Part shown: positions 22,240 through 30,213 of the stretch, one piece after another | Position numbering within the stretch: the stretch's first letter is position 1 | Layout of the letters: the number at the start of each line of letters is the position of its first letter | Assembly (NCBI GenBank): GCA_015065505.1 | Contig: SVQE01000003.1 | Coordinates: 1-32,726, forward strand | Length of the DNA stretch: 32,726 nucleotides | Direction of reading: 5' to 3' | DNA from: Oscillospiraceae bacterium | GTDB taxonomy: Bacteria > Bacillota > Clostridia > Oscillospirales > Acutalibacteraceae | Program-made: the position numbers and the translations under genes | The notes under the pieces: model-generated | Told to the model about the DNA's origin: nothing | What the model saw: only the letters and a program-made list of their open reading frames with translations | Databases searched by the model: none

Positions 22240-23004
22240 ATGCTTTGTGAAAGATGCAAAAAACAAATTAATGATAGCTCGCAGTTTTGCAAATACTGTG
22301 GCTCTAAGGTCCTCAGACCGTATAATAATTCAGTAAACTATCAGCCTGCTCATATGTATGCTTCGCAGGGAAATGCTTTAGCAGATAGTAATAAATGGTC
22401 GTTTTCAATTTTGATAACAGCACTTGTTTACTTTGTTTTAAATTCTGTTATCGGTGTTGTTAAAATGTATTCCAACTACTTGGCAATACCTCAGAAGGCT
22501 GATTATACCTTCGGCAAATATTTTGGCGATAGTATTTTGTCTTATCTGTTCGGTTATCTGATTTTTCCGATATTAGTTGTAGCTATATTTTCGATTCATA
22601 CCAAAAAGCTTGCCTGGATTACAAGCATACCTTTGTTTATAGGCACTGCATTTACATTCCTTTCGTATTTCATTCAGCTTTTCGGTGTGAAAATAAATGT
22701 TCTCTCTAATCTGATAACAGCTTTAATACTTATTGTATTTACGGCTGTATATTTGCTGGCAACAATAAAGAAGAAAATCGTATTTCCCATTGTGCTGATT
22801 CTGATATCAGTATTCAGATTAGCAGTAAACACACTTTTCAATTTATTAAGAATAGACCAAAGAATTAATGCAGGAAGAACAAATTTTGTTATATATCCGA
22901 TTTATGTCAGAATTTTAAGTTTTATCGCACTGGTTGCGTTTTGCTTAGTCTTTATTCTTGCTGCATTTCAGCTTGCAAAAGAAAACACGAAAAAAGCAAA
23001 ATAA
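22240..23004 (+). CDS. Zinc-ribbon membrane protein with multiple spans
   Basis: The 254-aa product starts with one zinc ribbon (CERCKKQINDSSQFCKYCG, residues 3-21). A linker follows, then about six hydrophobic segments from residue 53 to the C terminus, ending in a basic tail. The ATG at 22240 has AGGAGG eight bases upstream; the frame upstream overlaps the preceding gene only by chance. Five bases separate it from that gene. I see no transporter or enzyme signature. A cytoplasmic zinc ribbon on an integral membrane protein suggests a sensor or scaffold, but this is inference. Confidence 0.82.
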   Translation: MLCERCKKQINDSSQFCKYCGSKVLRPYNNSVNYQPAHMYASQGNALADSNKWSFSILITALVYFVLNSVIGVVKMYSNYLAIPQKADYTFGKYFGDSILSYLFGYLIFPILVVAIFSIHTKKLAWITSIPLFIGTAFTFLSYFIQLFGVKINVLSNLITALILIVFTAVYLLATIKKKIVFPIVLILISVFRLAVNTLFNLLRIDQRINAGRTNFVIYPIYVRILSFIALVAFCLVFILAAFQLAKENTKKAK

Positions 23005-23026
23005 TGAATTTTTTGAGGAGATAAAA

Positions 23027-23620
23027 ATGTATTGTAATAATTGCGGAAAATCAATCAGAGAGGGCGCAACCTCCTGCGATAATTGCGGAGCTAAGGCAAA
23101 TATCCGTTCAACAAATAATAATAGTGTAATTTCAAGAGTAAACGGCGCCGCTGCGGGCATTCGCAAGCCTATGGCTAATAAAAACATTAAACTTTTAATA
23201 CCTGTAATAGCATGTGTATTTATTGTTTTTGCATTTATAATGATTATAACAATAGCAGTTGTTTCACACAACTCTCATAACCTTGAAGGAACATACAGAT
23301 GCAATTCGGATATGATGTTCACAAGCTTTACCTTTACTAAAGACGGTAAGGTTACTGCAACATACGATTATTGCACAAGCGATGATATGTACGGAGCAGT
23401 ATATACGGGTAAATACAAGAAATCCGGAGGCAAATATATTATTCATTTAACTGATAATAATATTTCCGGCGGAAGCTCGCTGACACAGTTTTATAACGAT
23501 AATGTTGACGACCTATATGATATTTATGCAAAGAAAAACGGTGATAATTCGCTTGAAATAGCAATCAGCGGAAAGCTTGCATATCTTGAAAACTATGATA
23601 CTTACTATAAAACCTATTAA
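23027..23620 (+). CDS. Zinc-ribbon protein with one membrane span and extracellular lipocalin-like domain
   Basis: In 197 aa there are three parts: a zinc ribbon at 3-21 (CNNCGKSIREGATSCDNCG), a membrane span at about 55-79 (IKLLIPVIACVFIVFAFIMIITIAV), and an outer domain beginning LEGTYRCNSD with FTFTKDGKVTATYDY and GKYKKSGGKYIIHLTD. The outer domain has the rhythm of the small beta-barrel (DUF5640-like) domains that measure up-down strands starting GTY. The ATG at 23027 follows GAGGAG. It sits between a zinc-ribbon membrane protein and the fused sigma factor, so the three probably share a transcript. No function is assigned. Confidence 0.8.
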   Translation: MYCNNCGKSIREGATSCDNCGAKANIRSTNNNSVISRVNGAAAGIRKPMANKNIKLLIPVIACVFIVFAFIMIITIAVVSHNSHNLEGTYRCNSDMMFTSFTFTKDGKVTATYDYCTSDDMYGAVYTGKYKKSGGKYIIHLTDNNISGGSSLTQFYNDNVDDLYDIYAKKNGDNSLEIAISGKLAYLENYDTYYKTY

Positions 23621-23666
23621 TTAAAACGCTTAGTATTTAATTATTTCAGAATTAACAGGAGAATAA

Positions 23667-25862
23667 ATGGTGGAAAATAAAGTGTATCAACAGGCTCTCG
23701 TTTTTGCCGCAAAAAACGGCAACGATAAAAGCTTTGAAGAGCTTTACAGAATGTATTATCAGAAAATATATGCTCTGTGTCTTACAACGCTGAAAAATGC
23801 AGATGATGCCCAGGACGCCCTTCAGATGACTTTTATTGATGCCTGGCAGAACATAAATAAGCTCGAGGATGACAGCGCATTTAATACCTGGGTACAAAGG
23901 ATTGCAATAAACAGGTGTTACAGCTTTTTAAGAAAAAAGAAAATCAACATTTCTCTTGACGACGAGGATGAGCCCGAGGGCTTTGAAGAAACGGATGAAG
24001 AGGTTTTACTGCCTCAGTTATATGCCGAAAGAAGCGATTTGAGTGTTCGCCTGAAAAAAATAATTGATAACCTCAGTGAGGTTCAGCGTCAGACGGTTAT
24101 GCTCTATTATTTCAGCGAGCTTTCCGTTGAAGAGATTGCCGTTGTTATGGATTGCAGTGAGGGAACAGTTAAATCAAGACTGTTTCTTGCAAGAAAAGCA
24201 ATTAAAACCGAAATTGAGGAGCAGGAGCGCAAAAGCGGCGAGAAGTTTTACGGCGTTGCAGGTATACCCGTTATGCCACTTGCAAAGATTTTTGTTGCTC
24301 AGGTTAAAGCGTCTGTAATTTCCGAAAGTGTTGCTGCGGCAATTATTAAGGGTGTTGTCAGCGAGGCGGCAGCTTCTGCCGTTAATGTGGCGACATCGGT
24401 CAACGCAGTAACAGCTGCATCAAAAGGCGTGCAGTCGGCAACGAAAATAGTTGGCAAAGGAGCTGCAAATGTTGCAGGAAAAACCGCTAAAACTGCTGCA
24501 AAAGCAGCTTTGCCGCTGAGCAAAAGAGTTATTGCCGTTGTGTCGGCAGCAGTTATCTCTGCGGGAAGCTCTGTGGGTACAGTTGCGTATTTTGAACATA
24601 AAAGCAAAAATCAGCTACCCTCATCTTCAGTTGTATCAGATACAGGTAAAGAACTTCACGACACCGAGCTCAGTGCTTCTCAGGAAGAGGCTCTAACTTA
24701 TTTCTATGAAGGCTATTACTGGGGATTTCATGATGAATATGACAGCTCAGACCCCGAGGCTTACGGCGAAATAACAGAAAATATTACAGGATATAAAACA
24801 AGTGTAATTAACGGTATTATCGGTCATCCTCACGGCGTAAATTACGATGTTTATCCTGTTACTGCGCCGAGAGATATGTATGACGGTGAAACCTTTGACT
24901 ACAGTGAAAGCTATACAAAAGCAGATGAACTCGGAATAGATATTGAAGGCGGCTGGCTTATTGAATTTGATAAGGAAAGCGTCTATTGGGTAGCTGAGAA
25001 TATATTTAATCTTGACGAGAAAACCGTAACCTCACAGATTGAAGAAAGAATCAATGATGGTGACGATAATACCTTGAATGATTTTTATGAGGGCAAAGGT
25101 TCCGACGGCAAGGATAAATATTATATCGTTGCAGGAGGCGTAGGCGGTCCGGGCTTCACGGCTGATATTACCTGGGTTAAGACGGACGGTGAAAAATATT
25201 ATATTCTTTATGACCTCTATGGTTACGGTGATTTAAATCTTAAAAACTATAACGGAGAATACAGTAACAACGAATTAGGCGATTCTTATTATTCCGTTAT
25301 GGAGCTGAAAAATATAGACGGCAGGGAATATTGGTCAATTTACAAAAATACAAAAGAAATACCAAGTGATATTTTCACCGAGGACGCACCTGATTTGTTC
25401 TCGCAAATCAGCGATGAATATATATATTACGCTCCAATGGGCAGATTAAAATTTAAGTTAAGCAAAGACGGAAGCGTTTCCGGGATGAGCTATCGCAGCG
25501 TATATGAAGAAGATGAATATATAACCGAGTATTTTGAGTTCACAGGTAAATTTATCAATCCGAAAAAAGTTGATAAATACACCTACAGCGTGGAAGTGTC
25601 CGATATTAAAAACACTAAAACTAATAAGTATTCAAGTGAACTTGATTTTGCAGAAAAATCAAGGTATGACAGCGATGCAGAGCTCGAAGAAATGAAGAGC
25701 GGCGATACAATTTATATTTATATTGAGGGCAGTCCTGTCAGCAGAATGCCCGAAGAGTGCAGAACAAGTATTGTTGCCGACTCAATAGAAACAGAAACGG
25801 GCTTGCCGTTCAACTGCTTATATGATGCCAATACCGGTTTTGGATTTAAAACAATCGAATAA
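23667..25862 (+). CDS. ECF sigma factor fused to a transmembrane and extracytoplasmic domain
   Basis: The N-terminal 185 residues are an ECF sigma factor. Sigma region 2 lies at about 22-90 (FEELYRMYYQKIYALCL, NADDAQDALQMTFIDAW, FNTWVQRIAINRC) and region 4 at about 130-180 (VQRQTVMLYYFSELSVEEIA, CSEGTVKSRLFLARKAI). An Ala-rich linker follows (about 210-285), then one membrane span (about 287-309) and about 420 residues predicted to be outside. The outer part has repeated Tyr- and Asp-rich segments and no named domain. Sigma activity would therefore be tied to the membrane and might depend on proteolysis, with the outer domain as sensor. No separate anti-sigma gene is seen. The ATG at 23667 follows AGGAG. 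Total 731 aa, against about 180 for ordinary ECF factors. Confidence 0.85.
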   Translation: MVENKVYQQALVFAAKNGNDKSFEELYRMYYQKIYALCLTTLKNADDAQDALQMTFIDAWQNINKLEDDSAFNTWVQRIAINRCYSFLRKKKINISLDDEDEPEGFEETDEEVLLPQLYAERSDLSVRLKKIIDNLSEVQRQTVMLYYFSELSVEEIAVVMDCSEGTVKSRLFLARKAIKTEIEEQERKSGEKFYGVAGIPVMPLAKIFVAQVKASVISESVAAAIIKGVVSEAAASAVNVATSVNAVTAASKGVQSATKIVGKGAANVAGKTAKTAAKAALPLSKRVIAVVSAAVISAGSSVGTVAYFEHKSKNQLPSSSVVSDTGKELHDTELSASQEEALTYFYEGYYWGFHDEYDSSDPEAYGEITENITGYKTSVINGIIGHPHGVNYDVYPVTAPRDMYDGETFDYSESYTKADELGIDIEGGWLIEFDKESVYWVAENIFNLDEKTVTSQIEERINDGDDNTLNDFYEGKGSDGKDKYYIVAGGVGGPGFTADITWVKTDGEKYYILYDLYGYGDLNLKNYNGEYSNNELGDSYYSVMELKNIDGREYWSIYKNTKEIPSDIFTEDAPDLFSQISDEYIYYAPMGRLKFKLSKDGSVSGMSYRSVYEEDEYITEYFEFTGKFINPKKVDKYTYSVEVSDIKNTKTNKYSSELDFAEKSRYDSDAELEEMKSGDTIYIYIEGSPVSRMPEECRTSIVADSIETETGLPFNCLYDANTGFGFKTIE

Positions 25863-25874
25863 TAAACTGAAATT

Positions 25875-25915
25875 AAAAAACACAACACAGGCAGAAAACC
25901 TGTGTTGTGTTTTTT
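25875..25915. terminator. Bidirectional terminator
   Basis: AAAAAACACAACACAGG and CCTGTGTTGTGTTTTTT, a 17-bp perfect stem with a seven-base loop, between the convergent sigma-fusion and DUF2752 genes. Confidence 0.9.
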
Positions 25916-25927
25916 GTATCTTATATA

Positions 25928-26317
25928 TCAAATTCCTAAAATATTCCTCACTACCCACCAAATAATAACAAGTATTAAAAGAATATAATCAATTATCGGC
26001 TTTTTGGGATAATAAGAAAACTTGCCGTTTTTAATATAATTTATTGCCGCACTGAATAAAACATAAAGTATGTAGATAAACTCAATCGGATATGCATAGT
26101 TATATTTGATGCTCTCGGCAAAATGAAAGTGAATCAGCGCAGTGAATGCTCGGGTGTTTCCGCATCCGGGGCAGGATAACCCTGTTATTGCCCTGAACGG
26201 ACAAAGCACTAAACCCTTAAAAAAGCTGAGAACAAAAAGCGCTGTTGCTATTGCTGCGGCAACAATAACAGCGTAGATTAATAAGCGAATTAATCTTTTC
26301 TTTTCAGTAACAGACAT
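25928..26317 (-). CDS. DUF2752 family membrane protein
   Basis: This 129-aa protein carries the DUF2752 signature LCPFRAITGLSCPGCGNTRA at about 37-56 and three to four hydrophobic segments. The conserved Cys-containing motif is thought to bind metal or take part in redox chemistry, but the family has no established function. AAGGGG precedes the ATG on the minus strand. It is alone on its strand, divergent from the next gene. Confidence 0.88.
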   Translation of the reverse strand: MSVTEKKRLIRLLIYAVIVAAAIATALFVLSFFKGLVLCPFRAITGLSCPGCGNTRAFTALIHFHFAESIKYNYAYPIEFIYILYVLFSAAINYIKNGKFSYYPKKPIIDYILLILVIIWWVVRNILGI

Positions 26318-26408
26318 ATAGTTAACCCCTTTTGAATATATTCTATTAGTTTTTTGTTATAAATGCAACAAAAATAACCATTTTTGCTGATAATATGATG
26401 TTTTTTTA

Positions 26409-26438
26409 TTGACATTATAAAATAATATATGCTATATT
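26409..26438 (+). promoter_or_regulatory. Sigma-A-type promoter of the DUF4234-like gene
   Basis: Consensus -35 TTGACA at 26409-26414 and TATATT at 26433-26438, spaced by 18 bases, with GAGGG shortly before the ATG at 26485. Confidence 0.7.
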
Positions 26439-26484
26439 ATACGGGTAGAGTAATCTATAAAATATTAAGAATTGAGGGAAAACT

Positions 26485-26985
26485 ATGAAAATCGAAAAAA
26501 GAAACATTGGTGTAGCTATCCTGCTGTCATTCGTAACTTGCGGAATCTACGGAATTATCTGGGCTATCAAAATGCTTAAAGAAGCAGTTCAGGTTAGAGA
26601 TGAGTATGATTCCGGAACAACTGAAATCATTCTCGGTATCTTACTTCCCGGTGTTGGTTTCTACATGGCAGAGAAGAAGTTTAACGAAGGTTGCCAGATG
26701 AGAGGAATTCCTCACGAAGATCATTCAACTCTTTACATCATTCTTGGTTTCCTTGGCTTGGGCATTGTTGACTACGCTATGATGCAGAGCGATTTAAACA
26801 GTGTTGCAGATATTTTATTCCCTGAAGGACCTGCTCCTGCATATGCACCTCAGCCTCAGTATCAGCAGCCTCAGTATCAGCCTCCGCAGCAGCCTCAGTA
26901 CCAGGAGCCTCAGTATCAGGAGCCCCAGTATCAGGCACCTCAGGAAGCACCTTACACTGACGTTAATAACACACCTAACGAATAA
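26485..26985 (+). CDS. DUF4234-like membrane protein with Pro/Gln/Tyr-rich tail
   Basis: The first 110 of 166 residues match the DUF4234 pattern: a short basic start, a span with CGIYGIIWAIKML, a cytoplasmic or loop segment VRDEYDSGTTEIIL, and further hydrophobic segments to YIILGFLGLGIVDYAMMQ. The C-terminal third is low complexity, with repeated QPQYQ and EPQYQ units (about 118-153). The repeat arrays at DNA level (CCTCAGTATCAG) may expand or contract. It stands alone with its own promoter and terminator. Function unknown. Confidence 0.82.
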   Translation: MKIEKRNIGVAILLSFVTCGIYGIIWAIKMLKEAVQVRDEYDSGTTEIILGILLPGVGFYMAEKKFNEGCQMRGIPHEDHSTLYIILGFLGLGIVDYAMMQSDLNSVADILFPEGPAPAYAPQPQYQQPQYQPPQQPQYQEPQYQEPQYQAPQEAPYTDVNNTPNE

Positions 26986-27000
26986 TCTTATAAAAAATAA

Positions 27001-27027
27001 CCCTGACATTGTCAGGGTATTTTTTGT
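27001..27027 (+). terminator. Rho-independent terminator after the DUF4234-like gene
   Basis: CCCTGAC/GTCAGGG with a three-base loop (27001-27017), followed by TATTTTTTG. Confidence 0.85.
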
Positions 27028-27041
27028 TTTATCAGGGAATT

Positions 27042-27641
27042 TTATTTATCAAATGCAGGGTTGGTCATATAGTAGTTCTTTGAATCAAGCTTATCGGTTA
27101 TAACCCTGAGTCCCTCACCGAAGCGCTGATAATGAACTATTTCGCGCTCTCTGAGGAACTTAATCGGCTCTATAATATCGGGGTCGTCAACGAGACGAAG
27201 AATATTATCATAGGTTACTCGCGCTTTTTGTTCGGCGGCTAAATCCTCGTTGATGTCTGCAATGGGGTCTCCCTTAACCTGCATTCCTGCGGCATTCCAG
27301 GGGCTTCCGCTTGCGGAGGTAGGATAAACACCAACAGTGTGGTCAACAAAGTATCCTGCAAAAGCCGGATTTTCTTCAATTTGTTTTTCGGTTAAATTCC
27401 TTGTCAGCTGATGCACCATTGTGCCTATCATTTCAAGGTGACCAAGCTCTTCAACGCCGATATCCGTTAAAAGTCCTTTAAGCTCGGGATAGGGCATTGA
27501 ATATCTTTGCGAAAGATATCTGAGGCTTGCGCCAAGCTCGCCGTCGGGTCCGCCGTACTGGCTAATAATTATTGCAGCAGCCTTCGGGTTGGGATTTTTT
27601 ATATTAATAGGGTATTGCAGCTTTTTTATATAACTAAACAT
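27042..27641 (-). CDS. cotJC: Manganese catalase / spore coat protein CotJC family
   Basis: This 199-aa protein belongs to the CotJC branch of manganese-containing catalases. The ferritin-like helices with metal ligands show in YGGPDGELGASLRYLSQR, GVEELGHLEMIGTMV and EDLAAEQKARVTYDNIL with REIVHYQRFGE near the end. In Bacilli and Clostridia CotJC is a spore coat protein with catalase-like features, so it hints at a spore-forming lineage, though non-sporulating relatives also keep it. The ribosome binding site AAGGAG (minus strand) is held within a long hairpin (27643-27682). It lies 47 bases downstream of tex on the same strand. Confidence 0.9.
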   Translation of the reverse strand: MFSYIKKLQYPINIKNPNPKAAAIIISQYGGPDGELGASLRYLSQRYSMPYPELKGLLTDIGVEELGHLEMIGTMVHQLTRNLTEKQIEENPAFAGYFVDHTVGVYPTSASGSPWNAAGMQVKGDPIADINEDLAAEQKARVTYDNILRLVDDPDIIEPIKFLREREIVHYQRFGEGLRVITDKLDSKNYYMTNPAFDK

Positions 27642-27642
27642 T

Positions 27643-27682
27643 AAATCACTCCTTACTTCAAGATATGAAGAAGGAGTGATTT
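27643..27682 (-). promoter_or_regulatory. Hairpin enclosing the cotJC ribosome binding site
   Basis: A 12-bp perfect inverted repeat (on the plus strand AAATCACTCCTT and AAGGAGTGATTT) plus an inner CTTC/GAAG stem. On the minus strand the 3' arm is AAGGAGTGATTT and the ATG follows two bases later, so the Shine-Dalgarno sequence is fully paired. There is no T run after it, so it does not look like a terminator. Confidence 0.75.
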
Positions 27683-27688
27683 TGTGAT

Positions 27689-29827
27689 TTACGGTTGTTT
27701 CATCGTAAGTGATATTCTGTTTTTCTTTGTGTCAACGCCTATAACCCAGACATCAACAATGTCGCCGACTTTTAAAACCTCGCTCGGATGCTTGATATAT
27801 CTGTTAGTTATCTGGCTTATATGAACAAGTCCGTCCTGATGAACACCGATATCAACGAAAGCGCCGAAATCAATAACATTTCTGACAGTGCCTTTTAACT
27901 GCATACCTTCTTTAAGGTCATCAATGCCCATAATATCGTGTCTGAGCATCGGCTTCGGAAGTTCATCACGGGGGTCGCGTCCGGGTTTTGAAAGCTCGTT
28001 AATAATATCAACAAGAGTTGGCTCGCCGATATCGAGCTGCTGAGCAAGTGCGCTTGTTCCGATTGTTTGAACCTGTGTTTTAAGCGGCGCAATATTGCCC
28101 TGTCTTATATCATTTTCGCTCACGCTGCAGATTTTAAGAAGCGCTTTTGCTGCCTTGTAGCTTTCGGGGTGAACAGCGGTGTTATCAAAAACATTCTTGC
28201 TCTCTGCAACTCTTAAGAAGCCTGCACACTGTTCAAATGCTTTTGGTCCGAGCTTGCTTACATCAAGCAGCTGATTTCTTGAAGTGAAGCATCCGTTTGC
28301 CTCTCTGAAATCAACAATGTTTTTTGCAACGGCTGATGAAACGCCTGCAACTCTTGAAAGCAGCTGTGCCGAGGCTGTGTTCAAATCAACGCCTACAGAG
28401 TTAACGCAGTCCTCAACAACGCCGTCGAGCGCTGAGTTAAGCTCCTTTTGCGGCATATCGTGCTGATACTGACCAACGCCGATAGCCTTCGGGTCTATCT
28501 TAACAAGCTCTGCAAGCGGATCCTGAAGCCTTCTTGCGATTGATACAGCACTTCTCAGCGAAACATCAAACTGCGGAAATTCCTGCGCTGCAAGCTTTGA
28601 AGCGCTGTAAACAGATGCGCCTGCCTCGCTGACAACCATATATTCAATTCCCATATTCAGTTCTTTAATAAGCTCTGCTGCAAATTCCTCTGTTTCGTGG
28701 GAAGCAGTTCCGTTGCCGATAGCAAACAGAGTAACATTGTATTTCTTAACAAATGCGGTGATGATTTTCTTTGCTTCATCAATCTTCTTATGGGGCGGAG
28801 CAGGGTAGATAACACCCGTATCAAGCACCTTGCCCGTTTCGTCAACAACTGCAACCTTGCATCCTGTTCTGTAGCCCGGGTCAAGACCGATGGTAACTCT
28901 GCCTTTAACAGGGGGCTGCATAAGAAGCTGCCTTGTGTTTTCGCCGAAAACCTTAATTGAGCTTTCGGCAGCAGCGTCGGTGAGCTCGTTTCTTATTTCT
29001 CTTTCTATTGAAGGAAAAATCAGCCTTGTATATGCATCGTCAATAGCCTCGGTTATTTGTTGTGTGGACGGTGAATTGCCCTTTGTGTGAAGGTTATAGA
29101 GCATTTCGCAGGCAACATCTTTATCGTAATCAATATTAACTTTAAGAATGCCTTCCTTTTCGCCGCGGTTTATTGCAAGAACTCTGTGACGCGCAATTTT
29201 TGAAACGGGTTCGCTGTATTCCTTATACATCTCATAAACGCCGAGGTCCTCCTCTGCACCTTTAACGCTGACAATTCCGTTTCTCTTAATTGCAAATCTC
29301 AGAAGTTTTCTGCCCTTCGGGTCGTCAGAAACACTTTCTGCGATAATATCCCTTGCACCCTGCAAAGCGTCTTCAACATTTTCAACCTCATCGTTAAGGT
29401 ATTCCTTTGCAAGCTCCTCAGGAATTGCTGAAGGATTCTGTTCAAGAAGAGCGTTTGCAAGTCCTTCAAGACCCTTTTCCTTAGCAACGGAAGCTCTTGT
29501 TTTTCTCTTAGGTCTGAACGGACGGTAAATATCTTCAAGCTCGGTCATTGTTTTTGCGTTTTCGATTGCAAGCTGAATTTCATCGGTCATTTGTTCCTGC
29601 TCTGTGATAGCAGCAATAATTTTTTCTTTTTGTTCTTCAAAATTGCGAAGATAGGTAAGTCTGTCCGAAAGCTCTCTTAAAAGCTGGTCGTCAAGCGAGC
29701 CTGTTGCTTCCTTTCTGTATCTTGCAATAAACGGTATTGTGTTGCCGTCGTCAATGAGTGAAACAGTGTTTTCAACCTGCCATGGTTTAAGTGAAAATTC
29801 GATTTCAAGCTGTTTTGAAATATCCAT
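27689..29827 (-). CDS. tex: RNA-binding transcription accessory protein Tex
   Basis: Tex is a nucleic-acid-binding factor linked to RNA turnover and transcription. The 712-aa protein has the Tex N-terminal helical region with PFIARYRKEATGSLD, the RNase H-like YqgF domain (TIGLDPGYRTGCKVAVVD), a helix-hairpin-helix module (LNTASAQLLSRVAGVSSAVAK), and a C-terminal S1 domain (GMQLKGTVRNVIDFGAFVDIG, VHISQITNRYI). The ATG at 29827 (MDISKQLEIEF) has GAGG upstream; fifteen extra codons in the open frame lack a binding site. TTGAAA (29883-29888, complement) and TAATAT (29860-29865, complement) with 17-base spacing form a likely promoter. Confidence 0.96.
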   Translation of the reverse strand: MDISKQLEIEFSLKPWQVENTVSLIDDGNTIPFIARYRKEATGSLDDQLLRELSDRLTYLRNFEEQKEKIIAAITEQEQMTDEIQLAIENAKTMTELEDIYRPFRPKRKTRASVAKEKGLEGLANALLEQNPSAIPEELAKEYLNDEVENVEDALQGARDIIAESVSDDPKGRKLLRFAIKRNGIVSVKGAEEDLGVYEMYKEYSEPVSKIARHRVLAINRGEKEGILKVNIDYDKDVACEMLYNLHTKGNSPSTQQITEAIDDAYTRLIFPSIEREIRNELTDAAAESSIKVFGENTRQLLMQPPVKGRVTIGLDPGYRTGCKVAVVDETGKVLDTGVIYPAPPHKKIDEAKKIITAFVKKYNVTLFAIGNGTASHETEEFAAELIKELNMGIEYMVVSEAGASVYSASKLAAQEFPQFDVSLRSAVSIARRLQDPLAELVKIDPKAIGVGQYQHDMPQKELNSALDGVVEDCVNSVGVDLNTASAQLLSRVAGVSSAVAKNIVDFREANGCFTSRNQLLDVSKLGPKAFEQCAGFLRVAESKNVFDNTAVHPESYKAAKALLKICSVSENDIRQGNIAPLKTQVQTIGTSALAQQLDIGEPTLVDIINELSKPGRDPRDELPKPMLRHDIMGIDDLKEGMQLKGTVRNVIDFGAFVDIGVHQDGLVHISQITNRYIKHPSEVLKVGDIVDVWVIGVDTKKNRISLTMKQP

Positions 29828-29859
29828 AGTTTTTTTATCCTCTTTATTATAATGGTAAT

Positions 29860-29888
29860 ATATTATCAAATATCAGTAATGATTTCAA
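29860..29888 (-). promoter_or_regulatory. Promoter of tex
   Basis: On the minus strand TTGAAA (29888-29883) and TAATAT (29865-29860) are spaced by 17 bases, about 35 bases upstream of the ATG. Confidence 0.6.
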
Positions 29889-29913
29889 TATATATAACAA
29901 AATTAATTAATTA

Positions 29914-29942
29914 TTGACTTTAAGCACAATATATGCTTTAAT
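29914..29942 (+). promoter_or_regulatory. Promoter of the glmS ribozyme-glmS unit
   Basis: TTGACT at 29914-29919 and TTTAAT at 29937-29942, spaced by 17 bases; transcription would start about 45 bases before the ribozyme cleavage site. Confidence 0.6.
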
Positions 29943-29992
29943 TTTAAAAGAGATATTATCAATCAGATTTTCGGAAAGGAGTATAATATTCA

Positions 29993-30164
29993 AGCGCCGG
30001 AGCCTGCTCAGAGACGGCGAATATGCTTTTTAGCGTTCGTGTCTTTGGCTTGGGCTGACGAGGCAAAGAGTTATCGAAGATTTCGGCGGATGCTCTTTCG
30101 TATTACCTTTGATGCGTTATGAAAAGGCAAAACTAATCGGAAACGGTTTCGACAAATTCTTTTC
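29993..30164 (+). ncRNA. glmS: glmS self-cleaving ribozyme (glucosamine 6-phosphate riboswitch)
   Basis: The core AAGCGCCGGAGC starts the ribozyme; cleavage is expected between A29993 and G29994. Downstream the highly conserved GACGAGG...GAGTTATCGA and TTTCGGCGGATGC segments are present, with matching flanks CAAAGAG/CTCTTTC. The 3' part closes with GAAAAG (30121-30126) pairing to CTTTTC (30159-30164). Binding of glucosamine 6-phosphate promotes cleavage and mRNA decay, giving feedback on the gene that follows. The 3' edge is estimated from pairing. Confidence 0.93.
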
Positions 30165-30213
30165 AGCAAAGGTGTGATAATATCTTTAATATTTTTTATT
30201 AAGGAGATTTTTT

